A stretch of 64,000 nucleotides of DNA from assembly GCA_002633005.1 (NCBI GenBank), contig NMRA01000081.1:540736-604735 (forward strand), written 5' to 3'. This document shows positions 44,401 through 59,400 of the stretch, one piece after another (position 1 is the first letter of the stretch; each line of letters opens with the position of its first letter). The stretch comes from Phoronis australis. Taxonomy: Eukaryota; Phoronida; Phoronidae. The notes beneath the pieces were generated by a model. The model saw only the letters and a program-made list of their open reading frames with translations. It had not been told where the DNA came from and did not search any database. The position numbers were made by a program, and so were the translations under genes.

Positions 44401-47400
44401 ACGTTGGTGAAGCTGGAGACAGTGAACTGGACATAGACTATTTCATATTTGGAGTGAGTAGAGGTGGCCGCTGGTTCGGCAGTAGAGTTGAAACCTGGTT
44501 GGGCTGTTGAGTTGAAAACTGCTTGGGTTGTAGAACTCAAGTGAGAGAGCTCATCAGCTGACCGTCTTCGTCGTCGGGCATCGTAGCCACACCTGGAACA
44601 CCACAAACCATGACATATCAGTTATTCATTCACTTATTATATGATCATATCACAGTTATTCATTGCATACAGAAGAGCTGTTGCTTACAACAGGCTGGGG
44701 ACCGCCATCACGAAAGTGCCCAATATCCACGTTTTCAAACAGAAATACGTCTGAGACTTAGTGCACTGTTCGGAACTCTGGGCCTCAGCTCATAAGCATT
44801 TTACTCTACTTTAACTTAATATTTATTCATCTAATTTTACATATTAACTAATTTTCATAATTAATTTATTTTATTTATTAATGTTTTCTATCTAACTGCA
44901 CATAGCTCAGTATTTTACTTCATGCAATTATTTCCGACTGGGACCAGTTGAGAATCAGGGTATTCACTGAAGTGGTCACCCAGCCTTTTAAAGAAGTTCA
45001 AATAAATAAATGAAAAATTCACTTATTACATGGCCATATCAGTTATTTATTTATTGATTAAGTGGCCATATCACAGCTCATTCACGTATTACACGATCAT
45101 ATCACAGTTAATTATTTACGTATTGCATGGTCATATCACAGTTATTCATTCACCTAATACGTGGTCAAGTCACAGTTATTCATTCACTTATTGCGTGGTC
45201 ATGTCACAGTTATTCACTAACTTATTACGTGGCCATATCACAGTTCTTCATTCACTTATTACGTAGACATATCATTTATTTATTCGCTTGTTATTGTGAT
45301 ATGACTACTTAAAAGTAGTCATATCATAGACACGAGCTATTTATTACAGCAATTAAACAGATTTGGGTTATGCCTTTCAAACTTTAGTTACAGCCTCGGC
45401 TTATTCTTTCCCATACTACTACCGAAGCTTCGATGTTAACTGTGGTTAACAACAAAGTTAAGCATCACATTAGCTGTGGAACTGTTATTCAGAGAAGTGA
45501 TTGCATGGTGGCTAAAGGTCATATGGTCTTGATCGCTGTTTTTGACAGTGCTTGCCAGCAAAAATGGCAAGAAACTCTCCTTCTTCCGAGTTGGAAACTA
45601 GAACGTCAACTTCACAAGGCAGCCAATGGTTGCCATGTTGGGACGATGATGATGTACTAGAAAATGACATATTAAAAACTTTTACTCTTGAAAAGGCTAA
45701 CGGCCAATCCAAGCAAAGGCGGTATTGCCTGGTGGGAACTCATTTTGCCTACAAAACACGTTCAGTGATGTTTATGATATGTCAACAATACCTGTATAAA
45801 TTGAAACAGAATGCCTATGTTACCAAAAAATATATTAGAACAATATATTAACAAATAGTAACCAGTCATCGCCTGCTGTTAGCAAACGCAGGCAACGGCC
45901 CCTTCCAATAAGTCTGATGTCATCAAAGTTAAGTGTTCCCATTGTAGCTAAGCGTCGACATCGATGCTTCCCTCCTACATTCACCTCTTTTCTTTGGAGT
46001 AAAGGTGTGCTGTTAACTTCAATTGAAGATAGAAGTTTTCATTGACCGCAACTTCAGCAACACCGAAGCTTCGGGGGCAGCAAGAAAGGACTTATAGAAT
46101 CTTTAAATACTATTATAGTACAAAGAAAATTTTACACTAATATGTATTTTAAAAAAGGATGATTATGCAAAATGACAAGTGCACTCTTAGTGGACTCGTA
46201 GAAACTTCTAATCACATGTTTTTGGAATGTGAGCATGTGGTTTCATTAACTAACAAAAATCACTCGAATGAAGTTCACAAAGAATGGATAATACCCAGTT
46301 TAAGAAACGACATGAGAGACAGCTTCTTGTGCCGCTGAATCATAGGCGAACCCGCCTACATGTCAAACATACATATTATAAATTCATTGATACAATTAGT
46401 ACTGGAGAAAAAACAAACCTGCACTTTTACAACCTCCACATTGTTGCAATGATGTGGAATGGATAGAGCACCCATAACCAGGCTAGAACACCTACTGGAC
46501 ATGAACATCATCCAGCTCAACTTTACACACATAACCAGACTAGAACACCTACTGGACATGAACATCATCCAGCTCAACTTTACACCCATAACCAGACTAG
46601 AACACCTACTGGACCTGAACATCATCCAGCTCAACTTTACACCCATAACCAGACTAGAACACCTACCGGACTTGAACATCATCCAGCTCAATTTTGCAGG
46701 AATCGGTCAAGGTCATCATGTACTGGCATGTGGGATTGAACACCTCTTTCTTCACCTTCTTTATGAACGCCTCCTTGATTTTGTCCTTATTTCTTTCACA
46801 CCGACCCTCATAGTAGTAGAACTCAGCCTTCGACCTCATGATGGCACGGTTGGGACGGTAGCGACCTGAAAATATTGCACACAAAAGAAGACATGAACAC
46901 TACATTTTTAAGCAGACAAATTATTTTTTGAAAGTAGTGGCAATTAGTCCAAAACAATCAACATTCAGAAAGGCATTCATAAATGCCGGAAGCATCAACA
47001 AAGTGAATTAAAGCAAATTACATACAACCATACAAAAATTATGATGGTAATGTTTATCTGCCAAAACAAAATATCACTGGAGCAAACAGTAACGACAGGA
47101 CAATGGCTAAATCCCAAAACCCGACTTAGCTCTTTGAAAACCAACTAGCATAGGACACGAACAATATATTTTGTCATTTTTCAGAAATCACTAAAATAAT
47201 GCAACTCTTGAGTGAAGCAACAGTTGTTCATTGTTCATTTTGTTAGAAGAGGGTATTTTGTGATGCAAGAATTGCAATTCATCCAGGTTCCATAAACTAC
47301 CAGCTGCACTTCACCATATCGTAAGTGGAGATCAGTAGAAAAATCAGTGAATACAGTGAACTAGGATACCTTTTATTGCCCAAAATCAGTGATTAAAGAG

Positions 47401-50400
47401 AAAAAGGATGCCCCTCATTGCCCAAACATAGTGACCATAATGAAATGAAGTACCCTTCATTGACCAAAAATCATTCAGTATAGGGAAAAAAGATTAAGTT
47501 GCATTGCCCAAAATCAGTCAATTGTGTGAAAGAAGAATACCTCTCATTGCCCAAAATCAGTGAATATAGTGAAAAAAATGTACTTCTCATTGCCTAAAAT
47601 CAGTGAATATAGTGACGAAGGATACCCTCATTGTCCAAAATCAGTAAATATAGTAAAAAAGACACGTCTCATTATCCAAAATTAATGATTATAGTGAAAA
47701 AATATACACTGAGCGCCCCAAAATCAGTGACTAAAGTGACAAAAGGATCTTCTCATCATTGCCTCAAATCGGTGACTATAGGGGAAAAGGGAATCTTTCA
47801 TTGCCCAGAAATCTGTGAATATACTGAAAGAGGTACCTCTCGTCGCATTGCTCAAAAAACAGTGACTATAGTGAAAAGGGGCAGTTCCCATTGCCCAAAA
47901 TCAGTGAATATTGTGAAAAAAGGATATCCTTCATAGCCCAAAATCAGTAAATATAGTGAAAGCAGGGACGTCTCATTATCCAAAACGAGTGATTATAGTG
48001 AAAAAAGATGCCCTTAATGCCCTAAATCAATGAATATAGTGAAATGAAAAAGATGCCCAAAATCAGTGAATATAGTGAAAAAAGATACGTCTCATTGCCC
48101 AAAGTCAATGATTATAGTGAAAAAAGGTACCCTCAATGCCCTAAATCAATGAATATAGTGAAGTGAAAACAGGTACTTCACATTGCCCAAAATCAATGAA
48201 TATAGTGAAAGAAGAGTACCTCTCATTGCCCAAAATCAGTGAGGCAAACAGTTCAGAGAGAATGATATCAAGAAACCAAGTACAAAATGGACAATATAGA
48301 TCAAGTCGCTGGTTAAAGCGCGCTGTGAGTACGAGATCGAAATTGAAATGTCAAATTACCAATCAAATTAATGAACTTCGGAGAATATCTAATTTTTAAC
48401 AACTTTTTAGTGAACATAAAGTCACAGAGGTGGTGAAGCAACTCGGTTGGACTCAGTGAATTCATTCTCAATGGTCGTATGCCTGCTGATGCACAACTCC
48501 CTCAGGATAAAAACTTCGTTTTATCTTCGTTTTCACAGGATCTTTGACATTATATACACCTCGTTGACTCAATATTATGGTGACTCAGTGAATGAAAGGA
48601 CTGAGGGTACATATGGAACTGCTCTATGCCTATCGCCGGGAGATTCGATTTAAGTGGCAGCCCTGTAATCTTTGACCTCGGATAAGAAGTAAACAAAATT
48701 TCCATGCTGTTGAAGGTGCTTGTTCTTAATCTTTTTTCTTGTCAAATCTTTTTTCTCACTAAATTGTATATATTTCGTATTTGAAGTTTACCACGAATGA
48801 AGATAAAGTATTTTTCTAGAACAATGTGAAGTACTGTAAAAACATCCAATTTTGTGAATAAGGTTTGAGATATACATAAACATGAGTACCAATGAAGATT
48901 AATGAGTTAAGCCCCCCGTTAGATACCTACGTGTGCAGTGAGGCCAGGGAAATTTTTCACCAGGTGGCGCACCCCACTCCCCATTGGCCGTACAGAAGTA
49001 ATGAATCGCTGGCTTCCTTACAAAGTCATAACCCTTGTTGCATGAAACTGAACAGAAAAGTAAGAATGGTGGCACACCATTACGCACGCACGTGCTACTC
49101 CCATGGATAGGGGCTTTTACTTCAGGACACTTCTTGGCTATTGAAATGAAAAGAAATATATGTGAGTGAATGTTAATGTCACGATTCAACAATACAAAAG
49201 TATGCTAGCCAATAGTACATGAAATTCATGGTTTCATTCAAAGCAAATGAAAACCAACTCAGTTCTGTTTTCAATTTAAAGTAATCTTGTATGTTTGAAG
49301 TTATATATAGCACTAGGTAATTACAATGTTGAAAACAGCCTACTTCAGAGTAAAATAAAATAAAAGTGACAGAAGCAGTTTTATGCCAAAAATAAAACTT
49401 ATCAGTACAATTTCGACCCAGGCACATGACTAGATTTTTTGTCACCATTGCAAAATTAAATACAAGAGCAACGTGGAGCGTTGATTTGTGCCCACGACTG
49501 CACCACAAATGGTGTGCTTCTAGGGGTGTTTATTTGTATCATAAAAAGGCCATTAGATGGCACACAATACATTGAACACAAATTGGAAAGTAATGTCTTC
49601 TCTCAAAATTATTTGCCAAATTTCTTGAAAATCTGTCAAAGAACTCTAAAATACAAAGGCAAAAATTAAAATAAACTTTCATTAGGAACCGCAGCAGTAG
49701 TCAAATCCGCCCATCTACTGTCAAGTTAATAGGAATACAATTGCCAATTTTCAAAAACATTTTGCAAGGGGTTTAGGAGATACAGATGCAAAAAAATGAC
49801 ACCAGAGGGCACCAGTTCTTGGACCCCTTTGAAAATCCAAAATCAGTTATTCTCTTGTCAGTAGGAACACATCTGCCAATTCTCATAATGATCATTTGCC
49901 TGGATTGGCAGATACAACTGAAGAAGAAGACAAAAAAAACAACTAAGAATAATTAAAATGGACACCAGTTGGTGCAGAATACGTTGCATCCATCATAAAA
50001 AAGGAAAGGTGCTTTTGTCTTCATAATAGAAATTTGTTTGCCAAATTTCATGAAAAAGCATGAAGGAACTCTGAAGTTACATTAGGCAATTGCCACTAGG
50101 GAGCACTGCTGTTGATGGGTTGGTCTAAAACTCATGATCATCTGTTGCCATCTCTATAGGAACACATCTGCTAAATTTCAAAAAGATCTTACAATGGGTA
50201 AAGGAGGTACAGCCATAGGTGCCAGAGCAGTTGAACACACCCGAATATTAATGTCAGAATCAGTCTTTTCATAAGGAACACATCTCCAAATTTTAATAAT
50301 GATCCTTCAATTCGTTGGAAGGATGGAGAAGGTGACGTCAAAAATGTACTAAAAATCTTTAAATGGCCAAGTGGTGCAGAATATGTCAAATCTGCCTGAA

Positions 50401-53400
50401 AGTGAAAAAGGGTCGTCGTCTCCTTAATAGAAACCTATTTGCAAAATTTCATGATAATAAAATTGGCTGCTATACGTCAAATCTATTCGATAACAGGAAG
50501 CTGTCTACTCTTTATTAAATTTCATAAAAATCTGAGGAGTTTCAAAGATACAGAGGACAACAAAAAAGTAAAATTGCCACTAGGCGCGAATAAGCGGTAG
50601 TCAGATCCATCCAAGTGTCATGGTTGTTCGTTGTCAACTTCAAATAAATACACTTGTCAAATTTAATAGATCCAGCAGAGGGTTTGCCGTAGATACAAAA
50701 TAACTGCAACAAGGAGGTGCCACATTAGTCTGAGTCATCAGTCATCACCTTCACAGTAAAAATATAACACTAAATTGGAAAATCATCCTTAGAGCAGTTT
50801 GGTTGATAGAGAGGCAGATACCAAAAGCAGACTAGAAAACAGTAACAATGGCCACTACATGACACAAAATACATTGAATCTATCCGACAACAGGAATATG
50901 TCGTTTTTTTAACAGAAAGCTATTTACCAAATTTCATAACACTCCCTTGAGAAACTTCAAAGAAACAGAAAAATGGAAAAAACTGAAATTGCCACTAGGG
51001 CGCACAGTGTTCGTCGGATCTGTCCGAAACGTCGTCCACTGTCAACTTCATACAGATTACTTGCTAAATTTAAAAGATCCTGCAGAGAATTTAGGAGATA
51101 CAGCCATCTGCACCCTTCCTCTTCACAACCGCCCTTAGAGTGCTTTGGTTTATAGAGGGCCGAATGTCAAAAACAGACTTGAAAACACTTAAAAATGGAC
51201 ACTAGGTGGCACAAAATACCTCGAATCCATCCGAAAATGGAAGGATAGCATCATCTCCCAAATAGATCCACTAAATTTTATGAATATCCATTGACGATCA
51301 TAGAAGAGGTAAACGTAAAAGATGAAGTCACTACTAGGGGGCACACTGGTAGTCGGATCCGTCCCAAAGTTCATTCATGTCATCCCCTGCAAAATTTCGT
51401 GAGCATACATCACAGGGTTTTGGAGATAGAGCAGTGGATGCCGGATGCCAGATGGACGCCGATGGACGGACGGACGGGGATGACAGCATAATACACCCCA
51501 ATAATTATATGTGGGCGCATAAAAAGGATTCTGTCACTCGTCATTGTGTGAGACGGCATGTCCTATTACTTAAACACCAGTCAATATAGCTTGAAATCAA
51601 TGGCGGTCACATGACACTCATTAAGTTGTATCTCAAACAAAAGTAAACCAGAATGACTATCATGAGACCAATCAGCATCAGGTTCCTTGGCACCCCTAAC
51701 ATATAAACATTTGGGTAACCCTAATCATTTGATCTGCTTCTCCAGTCATAATTTGTTCATCTACCCCTTTCCATAATGTTTCCTTGAGCTATTCTCACTA
51801 GTGGCCACAATTTTTTCAGCCCCTCCCTGGACTGTAACAACTTTTGAGGGGGCTAAAATAGCAGATCATTTGCTAACAAAAACATAAGGTTAATGTATTA
51901 ACTATGAATTTGGAAAATCAGTCATGTTTGAAAGGTACAGCATTTCAAACTCCAATGCATTGCCCTTTCATCATACACACAATTCAATCGGCAATACAGA
52001 ACAGTTTTTGGTAGAGTAAACTATATTTTCAAATGATCTGTGTATAGTGTAAACTCACCTCTGACATTGACAGAAAATCTACAAACAACGTTTGTGAACA
52101 TCAAAGCTCGGCAGATGACATTATGATCGCCAACCGTGAACTTTGACCCACTGTCACGCGAGCACTCATACTGCAACGTGGAATTTGATTGGTCGAGAAA
52201 AATTGGCTCCTCCCATGAGACAGCTATAGAACTGGTAACTACATCAACAACGACCTGACTGACAGGACAGTGCTCTACCCTGGCAGTGGCAACTATAACA
52301 CAAGAAAAACAAGAGAACATTTAGAGACAAGTTAACATCAACAGAACCAAACAGTATTACAGTCAGTATAGACACATTAACATCAACAGAACCAAACAGT
52401 ATTACAGTTAGTATAGACACATCACCCAATTGTAGCAGATTTCGACTTCGCAGGTCAAGTTTTTGGTAAAAATAATTTTTGTACATATATATGTTTATTT
52501 GTTTTTAATTTCTAGTAAATTAATAATCTTATATTTTTGCTATTTGCTTATAACTAAGTGTGTAGCAAGAGCAACACGGAGCGTTGAAATGCGCCCACAA
52601 ATGCACCGCAAAAGTGTGCTTCTGGGGGTGTTTATAAATGGCCAATAGATGGCGCAAAACACGTCAAATCCATCCGAAAACTGTTATATGTCATCAAAGC
52701 TATTTACCAAATTTCGTACAAACCCATCAAGGAACTTCTGAGAAACTGAAGAAAACGAAAAAAAATGAAATTGCCACTAGGAGGGCATGGGCGCAAAAAC
52801 TATAACTGCCACTAGGAGACGCCACAGTAGTTGAAGTCGTCGGAAAGTCATCGTCAACCACACTAAGAACATATATGCCAATTTTCACAATCATCCTTAG
52901 AGTGGGAGAGGTTTGCTTGATAGAGGGGCGGTTGCCAGAATAGACTAAAAACAGAAAAAATGGCCCCTGGATGGCACAAAATATGTAGAAACCATCTGAA
53001 AACAGGAACATGTCATCGCTTCAATAGAAAGCTATTTACCAAATTTCATAAACATCATATAAAAAGCTTCATAGAAACAGAGGAACATGGAAAAAATGAA
53101 ATTGCCACTAGGGAGCCCACTTTTGGCCAGATCTGTCAAAATTGTCGAGTTCATTGTCAACTACCCTTGCTAAACTTTTAATTAATAAAGTTCCTGCAGA
53201 GGGTTTTAAGTTAGGAGATACAGCCATGGGCATAAAAAATGCCACTAGGAGGTGCCACAGTAATCAAGGTCATCGGAAAATCATTGTCAGCCACTCTCTT
53301 CATATCAGGAACATACATGCCAATTTCCACAAACATCCTTAGACTGGTTTGGTTGACAGAAGGGCAGATGCCAAATAACTCAAAAACAGTAAAAATGGCC

Positions 53401-56400
53401 ACTAGGTGGTGTAAAATACGTTGAGTCAATACAAAAACTGGAGGACAGTGTCACCCCACTAACAGATGCCTATCTGGCAAATTTTATGAAAATGCATTGG
53501 GAACCTTTTAAAGACCTGATTGCAAACTGCCCATGTGGTTCCAGTATCCGAAAATACTTACTACATAAAATCTTATTTTCGACATCTTTTTTTATATTCT
53601 TTTTACCTTTCTTGCCAAAAGCGATTTTTTAACCGTATTTGACCCTTCTTTTTGAGCGTATAATTACCGGCTTTCATCGGTTATTTCCGTACCCACATTT
53701 CCGGCTCATCAGTTCAGGAACTTGTCCTGAACGCCGCCATTTATTCCTTGTAACTGAATGTGTTATCGCTTGCTCGAAAAGTATTCATTATTTTGTTTTA
53801 TTAGTAATATCTCGTGATTAGTTTGCATATGTAGTGTATCTATAGTTTGTAGTTCGAGGTCGTTGAATTTTTTGGAATGTTACGCGTACTTATTATGTTA
53901 AAATAGCATTGGTGTTTAGTTCCTTACGTAGGCTGGTCGAACCTAGGAATCAATATGGGTCGAACCAATTTCATTTGTTTTGATTTTTTTTCTCGTTTTG
54001 AAAAAGTACTTTGCTATCATTGGAAAGTTAGTGCATTCTACTCAGAAAAAATCGAAAAAGTATCAAAATAGGGGCAAGCAGGGTAAAGATATTGCAATTT
54101 TTGTGGCGAAATTTGGGTGACTTTGTTTGGATCGCGTCGGCCATATTGGAGGACAGCGGGATAACTTACGATTTTAAAACTTTGTGTAAATTGTTTTCGC
54201 CAACAAATTACGGTGAAATTTAGTTAGACATATCTTTACTTACTATTCGGCACGATTTAACAGAGTTTACCAAATTTCAGCCTCGCAGTTGTTACTCATT
54301 AAGTGATAAATGTGCTCACAATTCCCGTTGGACTTCGTCTCATTTCTGGCAGCCCGACAACTCGGCGACTTTTGCTGAACTGAAAGGCATGTTTAATCGG
54401 CTACTTTGTAATTTGTGAAGATTTAACGTTGATACATTTTGACAAACGTTGCTACAAAAAAGGAACTTTGTTCAATTTTCGTGTTTTTTGTGCAAAAATA
54501 TAAGATATATTTGAATTATTTTACTGTGAAGTTCCCATTCAGGTGATCTTACACTAAGCTAAAAAAAATAGTTGAAATAATTTTGAAATGGTTTTTTGTT
54601 TGACTGTCAGCTGCTGTTCAAGGCTTGATTCGGTGTCACAAAATGATTCATATTTTTCTAAATTTTAAGTCAATTGCTTTCAAGTCGTGTTTTGTAACTT
54701 ATTGCTTCTTAAGTCAGGTTATCAAGTCAACAATATGAATAATCTTAATTTGGGAAATAAGCTATGTTGGATTGTGAAACTTCAAGCCTCCTTGCAACTT
54801 CATATTTTTTAAATTCTGGTGTAAGGAAACACTATTCGGTCACCATGGTAATAGTTACATGTAAGTCCACTTTCATAACATGGAATCTTTTGCTGTTGCA
54901 TGCGCGCACCCATTTGGCGAAGAGGGCAAAAAGGTCCGCCCCCGAGAGACAAAAAGCCCGAGAAAATGGGACATAAGTCCACTAAAGAAGTGCAAATGCT
55001 CAATTTACAGTGGTGCTCCCGTTTTTTTTTTAGTCCGCCCACTCTTTTTTTTAGCAAAAGCCCCACATCGCCGGGAATTCGAGCCCCCCATATTGAAGGC
55101 TGGGTGCGTGCATGTGTTGAATAGTGTTTGTAATGCTAAATGTTGTAAAGTATTGTACATTTTAAGTTACTTATTATGTTAAAAGTTTGAACCATTTTGG
55201 GTTAATGAATAAAAATGATAACATTTTGTATTGGACTTGTCATACTTATGTGCACGAACGAGCCCCCTATTTGGAGAAATGGAAAAAGGTCTGCCGCAGT
55301 CAGAGAAGCACGAATTCCGAAAAATGTATAAAATAAGACAATATTCCACTAGAAGACAGGAAGTACCAAAATTTAGCGTCAACAATTCATAGCTCTGAAC
55401 ACACCCAGTGAATCTTATAGTAAAAGATAGACATTCCCAAAAATTCCAGCCCCCCATTCTTTTAGGCTTGGTGCGCTCATACAAAGTCTGGGCAAATCTC
55501 TATTGAAAGCCAACAACTTTGCACAGTTCGCCAGAAGTACCCACGTTCTAAATAAACCTTGTTTGAGCGAGCGCTGTGGCCAGCGACCAGTTAGTCCTAA
55601 GGGTAGCCTTGGCGCAAAGCTGTATAGGCCTACATGTACTAACAAGCTGTATTTTGACGATAGTCTTCACTGGTAGCTGGCATTGAGGCTAGCTAAGGTC
55701 TGCCGCGGCAGTGTGACACAGGACTAACCAGCCTGTAATTTCATGCAAGTGTCTGAAACTATCTTTGAATATATGCGGCATTTATGATTTGAACATTTTA
55801 CTTCGACAAAACAGCTCGCAACCGCATGCATTTACCGTTCGCCAGTGTCTGGTCTCGATTGGCACCGGGTCCGATACGCTGCGGTCCCGAGTCTAGCAAA
55901 ATAATTTCTGTCAAAATTTATTCGCTTCATTTCTTCAGCAAATTCGATAAAGTTGTCTGTATTTTGATTTTATTAAAATTAAGGCGCGCTGTCGATTATT
56001 TTATCCCCGTTTGCAAGCTGGTAACAGGCACTCGTCCATTTACACTGACGGCGTTTTCTTAGCCTGGGTTCCTGAATGAATTGTACTTCCGGGTTCGCGG
56101 CAAGTTCAAAATGGTGGTGGTTCTTCGGGTGCGAATCGTGAGTGGCGCGTTCATTTAAACTTTTTTCGAGTACGAATTATGTATTAGTTATGGGGTAGGT
56201 ACTTCTTGGATCCTTATAACATCCTCTAACCATGTAATAAGGGTTAACAATGCGTGCGACCAGGTCTTTAAGATACAGAGGTACACGTAAAAAATTGCCA
56301 CTAGTGGGCATACCGGTAGACCGATCCATCCGAAAGTCGTCATCTGTTGTCAACTTCATATAAATCACTTGCAAAATTTAATATAGAACCTGTAGAGCAT

Positions 56401-59400
56401 TCAGAAGATACAGCCATGGGCGCAAAAACAAACAAAACTGCCACTAGGAGGTGCCACAGTAGTCAAAGTTGTCGGAAAATAATCATCAGCCGCTCTCTTC
56501 AAAGTAAGAGCATGTATGCCAATTTTCACAATCATAAGAGTGGTTTGGTTGACAGATTGGCCGATGCCAAAACACAGACTAAAAAACAGTAAAAATGGCC
56601 ACTGGGTGGAACAAAGTACTTCCAATCCGAAAACAGGAAGATAGCATCATTTCACTTATATAGATGCCTAACGGGCAAATTTTATGAAAATCCATTGAGG
56701 ACCTCCGAAGACACAGAGGTAAACATAAAGTACTAACATTGTCACTAGGGGACACACCAGTAGTCGAAGAGGTCCGAAATTTACTGTCATCCGTCGTCAG
56801 CTCCGTAGGAACACGTCTGACAAATCTCGTCGAGATAGAAAGGAGGTTTAGGAGATACAGCTGTGGACGCCAGACGCCCAGATAGAGATGACGGCAATAT
56901 GCACCTCATATAAATATGAGGGCGCATAACAAAACTAGGTAAATAATCTGATTTGAATTTGCGTATTTTTGGCTGATCTTGCGTACTGGTGAACTAAAAG
57001 CCAAATTTCTGTGCAAATCTGCATTTTGCATATGGTAAACAGCTTTGTTGCAGCTAGCCATAAAAATGCAAGCAAACACAATAGTTACTCACCATATACT
57101 CTCACATTCTGTGTACAGGCATCCGTGTTTTGCCATGCATCAATGGCAATATAAGTCACCAGGTGGAGTCCTACATAAAATTTATTGTCTTTGTAGTTGA
57201 GAATTTTAAAAGACACATTGCCGGAGTTGTCGCTGACAAGAGGGGTCAGTCTGTCAGTGTGTATGATTGCATAGTCCAAACCTCGATCCGCCTCTATCTC
57301 AATTGCTGAAGGACATGTTATACTGGGTTTCTGATTGTCTGGAAAACAGCAGATTACAGTGCAGTAGTATGTTTTCACTAAGAGACATTTAGTTTGCACA
57401 AATCGTGAAAGTAGATTAATGGTGTGCATTGATGATTTTTGTACCATCCTCAGTGATTTGCTCTTGAATGTCAACTCAAAACACATTAAGGACTTAACAC
57501 TTCCCCCTGAAACAATATGTACACAATAAACCATAGCAGAACCTCTCTATTCTACTGTACCTTGTTGGTTATCAGTATAGGCCATTAAGTAATTATAGGT
57601 CTTCGCTTTCAAGACATGAAACTTTTGTCAATAAAAAGCGCAATAATTTGTCATTTTTAGCCCACTAAAGCAGCACTCAATACAACTTTACGCAAAACCA
57701 ACCTTCGCAGAATGGCTGCTGTCCAGTCCATCTGTTGTTGTATCCACACGTTCGTTCAAAGTCGCCGTGACGAACAAAGCCCCATGCACACGTGAACGAA
57801 CAAGACGTTAAAAATGACTGCTTACTGGTGCTGCAGCCTGATGGTGAGACTGTCAGGAATGGCTCCACAGGCAGAGGAAGACACCGAATCTCTGTTAAAA
57901 AGGATTTAAAATAACAATATCGAACCCAAAACAGGTTGGAAGCAACAATCTCAGCGGCCACAGTCCAATACACGTTTGTAGAGCTGAAAGTAGTCTAGTA
58001 TTTAAAGCGTACTTCACTGGTAAATGGCCTCCATTTGAGTCAAATCTACTGAATGACTCCAAGCCACGGTAGAAAATAATGATTTCTAGTAAAGTTAGAA
58101 AGACAAAAAAGATTTACCTTTTTATTTAGCTATAGTCAAAGCTGATACCTACATGAAGTCTATCGTACCCAACAATAATTCCAAAAAATATGTTTTTCGG
58201 CGCTAAAACTCATTGTGTTCTGTCAAGGCCAAAAAATTTAAACATACAGCCAACTATAATTTTGAGCCCCCCTGCCCTCCCGCCTCAAGGATAGCATTGT
58301 ATGAGAATGGATAACATCACATCTCTGTCTGTATCCATTTGCTAGCATTGTATGAGAATGGATAACATCACATCTCTGTCTGTATCCATTTGCTAGCATT
58401 GTATGAGAATGGATAAAGAGAAAAAAGCATCAAGAACCATTTCAGCAGCTACTAGGTGACTTTGCCTTTTCCTAAAACATAAAAATCTAAAAAAACATCA
58501 CATCTCTGTCTGTATCCATTTTTAAACAAAAACCATACCAGAAGCTAGTATTATACTGTCTTTGGCCTGGTACACAGCTCAAACAGCCAAGTTTTAATCT
58601 ACAAATAACGATACTTTTCAAAATTCATTTACCACCTACTGCCTAAACTTTATCGCAATCATAGTAGCTACAATAAAATGATTTTTGAATATTTATTTAA
58701 ATTTTCCTTTAAAAAGTTCATTCCTTAAATGTACATAGTGAGATACCTCCTCTGGTCTTCCTTAACTGACTAACATCACAGCACAATCCCATCTGCTGAA
58801 CTTCAAACAATGACTAATTATTAAAGCATCCAACACCAAGTTCTATAATGGAGTTTGATGTTCATAATTTTTAAACGCAACGCTTCAGAAATCATGTGAA
58901 TTGTGAGCACTCTCAATGATTTCTGCTATCAGACATTTCATCGAAATCTTGAGTATATTCCAGACTGAGATCTGAAGTTGAAAATATTCAGTTTTTATAC
59001 AACATGGGAAATGCCATTTCAAATTTACTAAAAAAAACAATGACTAGCAATAAAGGAGCACACAGTGGCACACAAGCAGACATGAAGCAGCGTAAACAAA
59101 TAATTGTAGTTTCATATTAAGTAAACAGCTCCGACTAGACCTTAGAAGCTCAGAGTAAGAATTAATGCTTTAATCGGGAAACATACACGTTGCTTACCTG
59201 AGCAGTAGACAGGAGTGCCTAACCACACCCCATTTTGTCCACACATTCTCTCTGTGTCGCCAAACGGACGGAAGCCAAAGTTACAGGTGACATTAACGAC
59301 TGACAGGTAAGACGTGGTGTTGTACAGGTACGTCACCTTACTGTTGGAGTCGGACTCGTGGATGTCTTCCAGCCGTTTACAGTCAATCACTACGCACAAA

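Noticed and set aside
46356-46869. Repeat-protein-like frames on both strands (19-residue period)
   Set aside because: They come from the 57-bp tandem repeat; the real coding part is only the gene A spacer exon in another frame.
47335-48245. CRISPR-like array
   Set aside because: Units are directly adjacent without unique spacers, in a eukaryotic intron; it is a minisatellite.
47631-48399. Plus-strand frames rich in HCPKSV/IVKKG repeats
   Set aside because: They are translations of the 43-bp minisatellite, not a repeat protein gene.
54764-55182. Overlapping plus frames near 55 kb
   Set aside because: Low-complexity, several phases open at once, no splice context; not supported as coding.
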